Source: CAZVEE01 sp964625525 (GTDB lineage Bacteria; Pseudomonadota; Alphaproteobacteria; JAJFIK01). Taken from it: a DNA stretch of 59,184 nt. A program made the translations under genes and the position numbers. Numbering within the stretch: the stretch's first letter is position 1; every line of letters starts with the position of its first letter. The notes beneath the pieces were generated by a model, which was not told the origin of the DNA, made no database searches, and was given only the letters and a program-made list of their open reading frames with translations. Shown here piece after piece: positions 50,868 to 59,184 of the stretch. Location of the stretch: assembly GCA_964625525.1 (NCBI GenBank), contig CAZVEE010000013.1, positions 1 through 59,184 on the forward strand, in the 5' to 3' direction.

Positions 50868-53591
50868 ATGATCTTGATACGGCGCTTTTTGACCTCCCTC
50901 GTCGCTGTTTTAGCCCTTTTCACCCCCCTTTTTCTGGTGACTGCCGGTTTTGCACCGGCCGCGCATGCGGTTTCGGCGCGCAATGCCCCCATTCCGGTCC
51001 TCCGCCCTACCCCGCCGGTGCCGTTCGTGCTCTCGGAAGCGGATGTGGAGCGTCTTGAAGCCGCGATGAAGGCGGTCAGACGCTCTGGCTGGAGCCGCGC
51101 CCGCAGTCATCTGGCCCAGGTGGAAAATCCACTGGCGCGCCAGCTCACCACCTGGATGCGCCTGCGCGATCCGGAATCCGGTGCCCGTTTTGAAGAAATC
51201 GCGGCCTTTATGGAGGCCCATCCCCACTGGCCGAGCCAGGATCGCCTGACCCGGCGCGCCGAACAGGCGCTTGATGAAAATGTGGGCCCCTCGCGGGTGC
51301 TGCAATGGTTCGGCGGACGCGATCCGCTGACCGGTGACGGGATGCTGCGCCTCGGCGAAGCGCATCTGGCGTTGAACCGGGGCGCCATCGGGCGGGTCTG
51401 GATCCGTCGCGCCTGGGCAGAAGGCAGCCTGACACGCGATGCGGAAGACACCATTCGTCGCCGCCATATGAGCTTGTTGACCCGCGCCGATCACGAGGCA
51501 CGGCTGGACCGACTGCTCTGGCAGGGCAATCGAGGCGCGGTGAACCGGGTCATTGATCATGTCTCCGCCGACACGGCCCGCCTGGCACGGGCGCGCATTG
51601 CGCTGCGCCATAACCGGCGTGGCGTGGATCGCACGCTCAATGCGGTGCCGGCCCATCTGATGAATGATCCGGCGCTCATCTATGAGCGCGTGCGCTGGCG
51701 GCGCAAGCGGGACCGGGACCGGGAGACCTGGCCGCTTCTGGCCGGGGCGCCGGGCGATGGCGAGGTGCTCGGCGATGCGGGGCGCTGGTGGCTGGAGCGG
51801 CGCATTCAGGTGCGCCACGCGCTGACGGCCGGACAGCCGGAGACGGCTTATGCGTTCGTCGCCAATCATGGTCTGGAGCGCGGCGTCTCCTTTGCCGATG
51901 CGGAATTCAAGGCGGGTTGGCTGGCGCTGCGCTTCCTTGACAAGCCGGAACAGGCGCTGCGCCATTTCCAGACCCTGACGGAGAATGTCTCTTTCCCCAT
52001 TTCCAAAGCGCGTGGGCTTTATTGGATGGGCCGGGCTGCGGATGCCATGGGTGATAAGGCTCAGGCGGATCAGCACTATCGCGCCGCCGCGCAGCACCAG
52101 ACCACTTTCTACGGTCAACTGGCGGGCGAGATTGTTGGCGGCACGCCAAGCTATATGGGCCTGGGTTTTGCCGAACCACCGACGGCGCAAGATCGGGTCG
52201 CCTTCCAGCGGGAAGAGTTGGCACGCGCGGTCGTGGTCGCCGCTGACTTCGCGGATGAATGGGTGGTCCGTGTGCTGCTCTTGCACATGGCCGAGGATGC
52301 ACAGCGCCCCCAGGATTATGCTCTGCTGGCTGAGTTGGCGCGGACGCTCGATTACCGCCACTACGCGGTGCGCGTGGCCAAGCAGGGCATGCAGGCGCTG
52401 CAACCGGTCACCGATCACGCCTATCCGATCCTTGATCTGCCGCCTTACACGGGCCAGGGTCAAGAACCGGAACGGGCCCTGGTGCTGGCGCTGATCCGCC
52501 AGGAAAGCGAGTTCAACACGTCCGCGCGCTCCCACGCGGCGGCGAATGGCCTGATGCAGGTGCTGTCGGGCACGGCCCGCGCCACGGCGCGGCGCCATAA
52601 CATGATCTTCCAGCGCCGCTGGCTGACAACCAAGCCCGATTACAATTCCCAGATCGGCCGGGCCCATCTGAGTGATCTGTTAGCGGACTATGACGGCTCC
52701 TACATCCTCAGTATCGCCGCCTATAATGCGGGCAAAAGCCGGGTGAACCAGTGGCTGCGGGAATTCGGCGACCCGCGCCAGGCGGGCATCGACCCCATTG
52801 ATTGGGTCGAGCGCATCCCGTTTTCCGAAACCCGCAACTATGTGCAGCGGATCTTGGAAGCCACCATGGTCTACCGCACCCTGTTGAGCGGGCAGGACGT
52901 AAAGATCGTCACCAGCCAGGATCTGATGCGCACCACTCAGCGCCTGCCGCAGCTGGTTGCCATGGCGCCGCGCGTGCCGCACCGCACGATCCTGTTGCCG
53001 ATCAAGCATCGGGCAGAAGACAGCCGGCTGAGCCTGCCGACCGCGGTCGCGGGGGCCGAGCCGCTTGAGCCCCGCATGCGGCTCGCAACACCGTCCCATG
53101 CCATCCCAGCCCGCCCTGAAGTGCCGCCGACTTCGTCCGCACGCGCCCGAGCCCTGGAGCTGGAAGCCGCGCAAACGCCGGCCCGCCCGACCCCAAGCGG
53201 GCCCGTGACGCAAGCCGCCAATCCGCCCGCCCTGCGCCTCCAGGCGACGGCGCGTCCCGCCACGCTACCGCCAGCGCACACCGCGCCGGCAGCGCCTGAG
53301 GCCACCCGCCCCTATCTCGGTCCGGTGCCCGCCATGCGCGGCCCCATGCCGGAAACCCAGGCGAGCCCCCCAGCCGCCGCCGCTCGGGCAGCGCCGACGC
53401 CCCCCCTGCCAACGCCCGCGCCCCTGCCAACGCCCGCACCGGTGACACCCACTCCGCCGGCACCGGTCCAAGATCCAAACCGGGCAGAGACGATGACCGC
53501 GCCCCTGCCCGTGCGCTCGCCGGCAAGCCGTGGCGGCGCACGTCTGCGCCAAGCAGACGCACTGCCACGGATCTATCGGCGCCCGGACTAA
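50868..53591 (+). CDS. slt: Soluble lytic murein transglycosylase with proline-rich tail
   Basis: 907 residues. Cleaves peptidoglycan glycan chains with 1,6-anhydro formation. A signal peptide (LTSLVAVLALFTPLFLVTAG, cleavage after AHA) precedes a long alpha-superhelix of TPR-like units. The SLT domain begins about residue 537, with catalytic Glu546 in ALIRQESEFNTSARS and GLMQVLSGTA, and ends near 680 after SIAAYNAGKSRVNQW and SETRNYVQRIL. The last 170 residues are low-complexity Pro/Ala-rich (PTPPLPTPAPLPTPAP). AGGGAG precedes the ATG at 50868. Confidence 0.93.
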   Translation: MILIRRFLTSLVAVLALFTPLFLVTAGFAPAAHAVSARNAPIPVLRPTPPVPFVLSEADVERLEAAMKAVRRSGWSRARSHLAQVENPLARQLTTWMRLRDPESGARFEEIAAFMEAHPHWPSQDRLTRRAEQALDENVGPSRVLQWFGGRDPLTGDGMLRLGEAHLALNRGAIGRVWIRRAWAEGSLTRDAEDTIRRRHMSLLTRADHEARLDRLLWQGNRGAVNRVIDHVSADTARLARARIALRHNRRGVDRTLNAVPAHLMNDPALIYERVRWRRKRDRDRETWPLLAGAPGDGEVLGDAGRWWLERRIQVRHALTAGQPETAYAFVANHGLERGVSFADAEFKAGWLALRFLDKPEQALRHFQTLTENVSFPISKARGLYWMGRAADAMGDKAQADQHYRAAAQHQTTFYGQLAGEIVGGTPSYMGLGFAEPPTAQDRVAFQREELARAVVVAADFADEWVVRVLLLHMAEDAQRPQDYALLAELARTLDYRHYAVRVAKQGMQALQPVTDHAYPILDLPPYTGQGQEPERALVLALIRQESEFNTSARSHAAANGLMQVLSGTARATARRHNMIFQRRWLTTKPDYNSQIGRAHLSDLLADYDGSYILSIAAYNAGKSRVNQWLREFGDPRQAGIDPIDWVERIPFSETRNYVQRILEATMVYRTLLSGQDVKIVTSQDLMRTTQRLPQLVAMAPRVPHRTILLPIKHRAEDSRLSLPTAVAGAEPLEPRMRLATPSHAIPARPEVPPTSSARARALELEAAQTPARPTPSGPVTQAANPPALRLQATARPATLPPAHTAPAAPEATRPYLGPVPAMRGPMPETQASPPAAAARAAPTPPLPTPAPLPTPAPVTPTPPAPVQDPNRAETMTAPLPVRSPASRGGARLRQADALPRIYRRPD

Positions 53592-53598
53592 AGTCGGC

Positions 53599-54024
53599 TC
53601 AGCGCTCGACTTTGGCGGAAAGCAGGATCGCGGTGTTTGTCTCGACAATGCCGTCAAGGTCGCGCACCGCATCAATGACCGTGTCCAGGCGCTCGGTGCT
53701 TTCCTCCGCCACGACCGCGATAAAGTCGTAAGACCCTGACGCGGTGTAGAGCGCTGTCACGCCCTTTTGTCGCGACAAGGCAGTTTCCACCGCCCGTGCG
53801 CGGGCTGGGTCCACTCGGATCATCACATGGGCACGGACTTGCGGTGCCGCGGCGCCGGGGCCCAGGCGCACCGTATATCCGGCAATAATCTGCTCGCGTT
53901 CAAGCCGGGCAATGCGCCCCTGCACCGTCGAGCGCGCCACTCCCAGCTTGCGCGCGAGCGCCGCAGTGGTCGCGCGCGCGTCTTCTCGGAGCAAGTCCAA
54001 CAGCTTCAGGTCGATCGGGTCCAT
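53599..54024 (-). CDS. Lrp/AsnC family transcriptional regulator
   Basis: 141 residues. An N-terminal winged helix (LDLLREDARATTAALARKLGVARSTVQGRIARLE) and a C-terminal RAM ligand-binding domain (VRAHVMIRVDPARARAVETAL, ALYTASGSYDFIAVVAEE). Lrp-type proteins sense amino acids. It is divergent from the saccharopine-dehydrogenase-family gene across 204 bases, so control of lysine breakdown is a reasonable inference. Confidence 0.92.
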   Translation of the reverse strand: MDPIDLKLLDLLREDARATTAALARKLGVARSTVQGRIARLEREQIIAGYTVRLGPGAAAPQVRAHVMIRVDPARARAVETALSRQKGVTALYTASGSYDFIAVVAEESTERLDTVIDAVRDLDGIVETNTAILLSAKVER

Positions 54025-54228
54025 GACGGCCTCTTCTGTGGTTGTTTTCGGGTCGTCGGAATAACGATTGATCGGTCATAATGACTGAAAACCCTCGACG
54101 TTTCAACGTTCTGTGTCTCCAGTCCGGCAGGTCTTTAAGGCATTTTAAGCAACACACGCGTCCATGAAGACGCACAGGACGGGGTGGCCCCAACGCCGCC
54201 CCTGCGAAAGCATTGGGGAGATGAGAGC
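54025..54228. promoter_or_regulatory. Divergent control region of the Lrp gene and lysine-degradation genes
   Basis: This 204-base spacer separates two outward-facing transcription units. It holds two short inverted repeats, CGTTTCAACG at 54099-54108 and GCGTC/GACGC at 54158-54173, which could be binding sites of the neighbouring Lrp-type regulator. I cannot identify promoter hexamers with confidence. Confidence 0.3.
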
Positions 54229-55320
54229 ATGGGCACCATTCTGGTGATCGGCGGCGGTCAAATCGGCCAGATGATTTCCTGGCTGCTGGTGCATTCGGGC
54301 GATTACGGCGTCACGGTCGCTGACCGATCGGAAGAGGCACTGGCGCGGCTCGACCTGGATGAGCGCGTGGGCCGACTGGTGCTTGACGCCACCGACGAGA
54401 CCGCGCTTGCCCGCGCCATGGACGGCCATTACGCGGTCATCAGCGCCGCCCCCTATCATGTGACGAAACACGTGGCCCAAGCCGCCAAACAGGCGGGCCT
54501 GCACTATCTCGACCTCACCGAGGACGTGGCGACGAAAGATATGGTCAAGGGCCTGGCCAAGGACGCCGCGACGGCGTTCATCCCGCAATGTGGTCTGGCA
54601 CCCGGCTTCATCTCCATTGTCGGCCATGCGCTGGCGAGCCGCTTTGATACGGTCGACACGCTGCGCCTGCGTGTGGGCGCCTTGCCGCTCTATCCCGCCA
54701 ATGCGATCGGGTACAATCTCACGTGGAACACGGACGGGGTGATCAACGAATATCTGCGTCCCTGCGAGGCCATTATAGACGGTCAGCACACCTATGTTCC
54801 GCCGCTGGAGGAACTGGAGCATTTCGCCCTGCAAGGCGTGCAATACGAAGCGTTCAATACCTCGGGCGGCCTGGGGACCTTGTGTGAGTCCCTTGACGGT
54901 CATGTCCGCTATCTCAACTATCGGACGATCCGCTATCCGGGCCACCGGGACGCCATGAAAATGCTGCTTCAGGATCTGCGCCTGGGCGACCGGCCGGAGA
55001 TCATGAAAGACATTCTAGAGCAGGCCATTCCCACCACATTGCAAGACGTGGTGGTGATTTTCGTGACCGCCATCGGTCAGCGTGACGGCCGGCTGATGCA
55101 GGAAAGCTATGCCAATCACGTCTATGCCCGCGAGAGCGGCGGACGGATCTGGACGGGGATTCAGGTCACCACCGCCTCCGCGGTTTGCGCCGTGCTCGAC
55201 ATGCTGCATAACGGGGGCATTCCGGACCGGGGCTTTGTCCGCCAAGAGCAGATCAGCCTTGAGCGTTTCCTGGCCAACCGGTTCGGCCATGTCTACGACC
55301 CTCACGGCCCGGCCGCCTAA
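54229..55320 (+). CDS. Saccharopine dehydrogenase family protein, probable lysine catabolism
   Basis: 363 residues. The Rossmann motif ILVIGGGQIGQMISWLL starts the protein and LDATDETALARAMDGHYAVISAAPY is typical of the saccharopine dehydrogenase-like/lysine 6-dehydrogenase group, followed by IPQCGLAPGFISIVGHALA. It would yield aminoadipate semialdehyde from lysine or saccharopine; the aldehyde dehydrogenase gene after 48 bases would oxidise that product. GGGGAG lies eight bases before the ATG at 54229. No separate lysine-ketoglutarate reductase is present nearby, which favours the direct lysine 6-dehydrogenase reaction, though this is inference. Confidence 0.85.
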   Translation: MGTILVIGGGQIGQMISWLLVHSGDYGVTVADRSEEALARLDLDERVGRLVLDATDETALARAMDGHYAVISAAPYHVTKHVAQAAKQAGLHYLDLTEDVATKDMVKGLAKDAATAFIPQCGLAPGFISIVGHALASRFDTVDTLRLRVGALPLYPANAIGYNLTWNTDGVINEYLRPCEAIIDGQHTYVPPLEELEHFALQGVQYEAFNTSGGLGTLCESLDGHVRYLNYRTIRYPGHRDAMKMLLQDLRLGDRPEIMKDILEQAIPTTLQDVVVIFVTAIGQRDGRLMQESYANHVYARESGGRIWTGIQVTTASAVCAVLDMLHNGGIPDRGFVRQEQISLERFLANRFGHVYDPHGPAA

Positions 55321-55368
55321 GGCGCCAGCCCTACCCCGTGTTCGCTTTTCTCTTACGGAGCGTTTGCC

Positions 55369-56877
<1,509 letters not shown>

Positions 56878-56961
56878 GATCAGGCCGGGTTCCCGAAGCC
56901 CTGTCCGATCTGCTAAGAACACCGATCTTGATCGCGACAAGAGCAAAAAAGGGGATGACCC

Positions 56962-57252
56962 ATGGCCAAGTTCCGGCCCTTGCATGACCGAGTGCTGGTG
57001 CGCCGCCTGGAAGAGGATGCGCGCACACCCGGCGGGATCATCATTCCCGACACGGTGAAGGAAAAGCCCCAGCGCGGCGAGGTGATCGCCGTGGGGCCCG
57101 GCGCCTTGACCGAAGCCGGCGAGCGCGCGCCCATGGATGTCAGCGTGGGCGACACCGTCCTGTTTGCCAAATATGGCGGCACAGAGGTGCGCATCGACGG
57201 GGAAGATCTCCTCATCATGCGTGAGAGCGACATTCTGGGCGTGCTGGCGTGA
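56962..57252 (+). CDS. groS: Co-chaperonin GroES
   Basis: 96 residues of normal GroES. FRPLHDRVLVRRLEEDARTPGGIIIPDTVKEKPQRGEV includes the mobile loop, and FAKYGGTEVRIDGEDLLIMRESDILGVL closes the barrel. It caps the GroEL folding chamber. AAGGGGATGACCC is the ribosome site. No groEL gene follows: hspQ is next. The organism must have groEL elsewhere, perhaps with another groES. Confidence 0.96.
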   Translation: MAKFRPLHDRVLVRRLEEDARTPGGIIIPDTVKEKPQRGEVIAVGPGALTEAGERAPMDVSVGDTVLFAKYGGTEVRIDGEDLLIMRESDILGVLA

Positions 57253-57296
57253 GGCGCCTGGAACCCGAGACGACGGAGAGCGCCGGAGGCGGCGCA

Positions 57297-57656
57297 ATGA
57301 TGATGAGACAGGCGAAATTCGGCATCGGCGACGTGGTGCGCCACCGGCTGTTCCCCTTCCGGGGTGTGATTTTTGACGTGGATCCTGTGTTTGCGAACAC
57401 CGAGGAATGGTGGCTCGCGATCCCGGAAGACCTGCGCCCGCGGAAGGATCAGCCCTTCTACCGCCTGCTCGCCGAAAACGAACCCGAGCTCGACGAGGAG
57501 ATCGACCCGGAAGACCTCCATTACGAGGCCTATGTGTCGGAACAAAACCTCCTGCCCGACGAGTCCGGCGAGCCGGTCAGCCACCCGGACGTGCCCGACT
57601 GTTTCGGCCGCTTCCTCGGCTCACGCTACGAGGTAAAGGACCTGGAGCTGCATTGA
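57297..57656 (+). CDS. hspQ: Heat shock protein HspQ
   Basis: 119 residues. HspQ (YccV-type, hemimethylated-DNA-binding family) acts with Lon as a specificity factor in enterobacteria. AKFGIGDVVRHRLFPFRGVIFDVDPVF and YEAYVSEQNLLPDESGEPVSHP are the family's core. The ATG at 57297 has GGAGG eight bases upstream; a GTG at 57249 that overlaps the groES stop is also in frame and would couple the genes. Co-location with groES supports a heat-shock unit. The C-terminus is longer than in E. coli. Confidence 0.93.
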   Translation: MMMRQAKFGIGDVVRHRLFPFRGVIFDVDPVFANTEEWWLAIPEDLRPRKDQPFYRLLAENEPELDEEIDPEDLHYEAYVSEQNLLPDESGEPVSHPDVPDCFGRFLGSRYEVKDLELH

Positions 57657-57871
57657 GGTTATGGGCTCCACCTCAATCAGTCTTCGTCTTGGCCAAAACA
57701 GGGCAAAATCACGACGCCGCCTCATCGGACTGCATTGCGCTTCCCAAAAGACACACCTGTTGCCTGTGCGCGACAATCATTTAAAAATTGCATTCGCCCT
57801 TTGAAATCACCTGTTTTGCCTTTCTTCGAGGAAAAGGCCCAGATAGCTTATTTCAATCGTCATCAATAGCT

Positions 57872-58861
57872 ATGCGAGTGCGGCACATGGATCACCTCAT
57901 TCATATCGCAAAGAAATTGAAGCAGACAGCGTGGGATCGCATTGATTTTGCGCGAGCTGAGCAAATGGACCCCGCGAAACAGAATTTTGTTTTCAATAAG
58001 CATACTGTTTATCTTGATGACGGTACTAGTTGCATTTTGGCAGGCCACACTATATTTATTACATCAATTTTTGTAAAACTCTTTGTTATTGGTCAATTTG
58101 TATTGTCTAATTTCTTTCAGGGGGCGTGGGACAAATATCATGATCTCCCATTTCGTGAGCGGCCAGAATCATTTGAATTTGATTATATTTATATCCTTTA
58201 TTCCTTGGGCCTCGCGCTTGGTAGCGCGGCAGTCATCACAATTACTCTTTTGCTTTTGTGTATTGTTTTCCATTTCCTCAGAAACTATGGCATCTTTTTG
58301 AGCAATACGATATTCAAAACCAAATGGGGTTATTTCAGCCTTAAATCTCTTTTCCATTCAGACCTCTATCCAGAAGCGTTCCAGGAGCGAAACTATCTCG
58401 GCTTTCAGAAGATAAACTACTGGGAGGCCCTTAGATTAAAATATACTAAGGTCAATGCTGTTGAATCACTCCTAAATTACTTCATCGCGTTAATGATTAT
58501 TCTCGCAATCTCTACCCTGGCTCATACTATAGGTATGGACGCAGTGTCCCATGATTGGGATGATATGTGGGCACAATATTTGTTGGCCGTCTTCTTTTAT
58601 TGTGCCGCCGCGACTCTGATAGTCGTCTTAATGTGGCCTTTCATCGATCTAGACGATCTAGACGATGAATTTGACATTGATAAGAAAAAAGAAGTCAAAT
58701 TGGACGTCCGTAAGTGGGACCACGAACGCTACGAGGCTTGGGCTAAAGCCAAGGGCTACGAACCGCATCAAGCTTTTGCCTTAGCAGTCGACGCGCTCGA
58801 GCAGAGGACGGAAACCGCCACTGCGGGCCAATCCGAACAGTCAGTACAAAAGCAGCCATAG
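57872..58861 (+). CDS. AT-rich four-helix membrane protein of unknown function
   Basis: 329 residues. Four hydrophobic segments: near residues 55-80 (IFITSIFVKLFVIGQFVLSN), 115-150 (LALGSAAVITITLLLLCIVF), 210-240 (LLNYFIALMIILAISTLAHT) and 245-270 (LLAVFFYCAAATLIVVLMWP). An acidic/basic C-terminal stretch (DLDDLDDEFDIDKKKEVK) follows. I recognise no family. Codons such as ATA, TTA and AAT are frequent and the gene is visibly AT-rich, unlike its surroundings, which suggests acquisition. The start is uncertain (57872 or 57887); no good ribosome site. Its end overlaps a small convergent gene. Confidence 0.6.
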   Translation: MRVRHMDHLIHIAKKLKQTAWDRIDFARAEQMDPAKQNFVFNKHTVYLDDGTSCILAGHTIFITSIFVKLFVIGQFVLSNFFQGAWDKYHDLPFRERPESFEFDYIYILYSLGLALGSAAVITITLLLLCIVFHFLRNYGIFLSNTIFKTKWGYFSLKSLFHSDLYPEAFQERNYLGFQKINYWEALRLKYTKVNAVESLLNYFIALMIILAISTLAHTIGMDAVSHDWDDMWAQYLLAVFFYCAAATLIVVLMWPFIDLDDLDDEFDIDKKKEVKLDVRKWDHERYEAWAKAKGYEPHQAFALAVDALEQRTETATAGQSEQSVQKQP

Positions 58862-58990
58862 TCCCGCAACCGGTATGAGTGCCACGGCGATGGCGCAGCC
58901 GGCGACGCCGTCGCGGTCCGCATCGTCTTCGTCGACCTCGTCGGGGAACAGGTCGTCGCGGTCATCGTCGTCGGGGGGAATGAAAGCCAT
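58841..58990 (-). CDS. 49-residue acidic single-helix membrane protein
   Basis: A 49-codon frame with a strong ribosome site (GGAGGAAGG, five bases before the ATG at 58990). The first 28 residues are extremely acidic (MAFIPPDDDDRDDLFPDEVD and onward) and the rest is a single membrane helix (VAGCAIAVALIPVAGLWLLL). The last 21 bases overlap the end of the AT-rich membrane gene, tail to tail. No family recognised. Unlike its neighbour, it is GC-rich. Confidence 0.65.
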   Translation of the reverse strand: MAFIPPDDDDRDDLFPDEVDEDDADRDGVAGCAIAVALIPVAGLWLLLY

Positions 58991-59030
58991 CGGCCTTCCT
59001 CCTGTTCGGGCGTTACGGATCGTCCATAGT

Positions 59031-59136
59031 CTAGAGCCGTTTCAACGAAACCGGATCATTGAAACGGCTCTCGGTCTTTGGTTTGGCGCGCTTTCCGGGC
59101 GGAAAACCGCGCACACTTTTCCTGAAAGCGCTCTAG
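59031..59136 (-). repeat. Palindromic intergenic mosaic element, copy 2
   Basis: A 106-base copy of the element at 17949-18055, in the opposite orientation, bounded again by CTAGAGC and CTCTAG. The long stem is shortened to 13 perfect pairs (AGAGCCGTTTCAA with its complement) and the loop differs; the GCGCTTTCAGG/GGAAAGCGC half is also kept. The substitutions are mostly in loops, with paired arms preserved. Confidence 0.85.
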
Positions 59137-59184
59137 GGTCTGTTGAGATTCAGGATTCCCATTTTTAGCGAACAGTGATTCAAG

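Noticed and set aside
50910..52667. A 585-codon minus-strand frame over slt
   Set aside because: Mirror frame of the lytic transglycosylase, which has clear motifs on the other strand.

Overview
The window reads as a piece of a GC-rich alphaproteobacterial chromosome. The evidence is gene order typical of that class: rplM-rpsI followed by argC; rel-pyrE-acpS-lepB-rnc-era-recO-parC; rpoZ and folK beside a NYN-domain gene, smpB, dapA and a soluble lytic transglycosylase; lipA followed by a COQ10/RatA-type gene; and ctaA next to a DUF2842 gene. The long C-terminal tail of RpoZ and the Bpt-type N-end-rule transferase also fit. I cannot place it in an order or genus. No rRNA, tRNA, CRISPR array or complete insertion sequence is visible.

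Layout. 0-9.4 kb: hom and the start of glpX, a formate/nitrite-type channel, an L,D-transpeptidase with a lipoprotein, a class I PHA synthase (phaC) interrupted by a 100-N scaffold gap, a PA2169-type four-helix protein, then argC, rpsI and rplM. 9.4-20.4 kb: an ECHDC3-like crotonase, a CoA-binding protein, an MFS carrier, heme A synthase (ctaA), DUF2842, a sodium/solute symporter preceded by a 26-residue membrane peptide, lipA with its START-domain partner, a TetR regulator and a secreted OB-fold-like protein. 20.7-35.4 kb is accessory: a 3-hydroxyisobutyrate-dehydrogenase-family enzyme, two tandem penicillin/acyl-homoserine-lactone acylase paralogues, a flavin reductase, a TIR-like protein fused to many membrane helices, an SLC13/TrkA-C permease, bpt, and a full TRAP transporter (P, Q, M) with a DUF4262 gene. 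35.4-54 kb is core: parC, recO, era, rnc, lepB, acpS, pyrE, rel, rpoZ, folK, NYN nuclease, family-5-like uracil-DNA glycosylase, smpB, dapA, slt. Two plus-strand genes (DUF2332 and an unusual pdxJ) interrupt the otherwise minus-strand core cluster. 53.6-57.7 kb: an Lrp regulator divergent from a probable lysine-degradation pair (saccharopine/lysine dehydrogenase family plus aminoadipate-semialdehyde dehydrogenase), then groES directly followed by hspQ with no groEL. 57.8-59.2 kb: an AT-rich four-helix membrane gene, a 49-residue acidic membrane peptide, and a palindromic mosaic element.

Connections and quality. A palindromic intergenic element of about 107 bp occurs twice, at 17949-18055 and, inverted, at 59031-59136. 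The phaC gap is very probably an assembly artefact: exactly the same 55 bases flank the Ns, and collapsing them restores one 682-codon frame. I did not find a clearly new multi-gene system. The best leads are the TIR-like membrane protein, the tiny peptide in front of the symporter, the AT-rich membrane gene with its overlapping acidic partner, the lone groES-hspQ pair, and the divergent pdxJ sitting inverted at the usual pdxJ locus.
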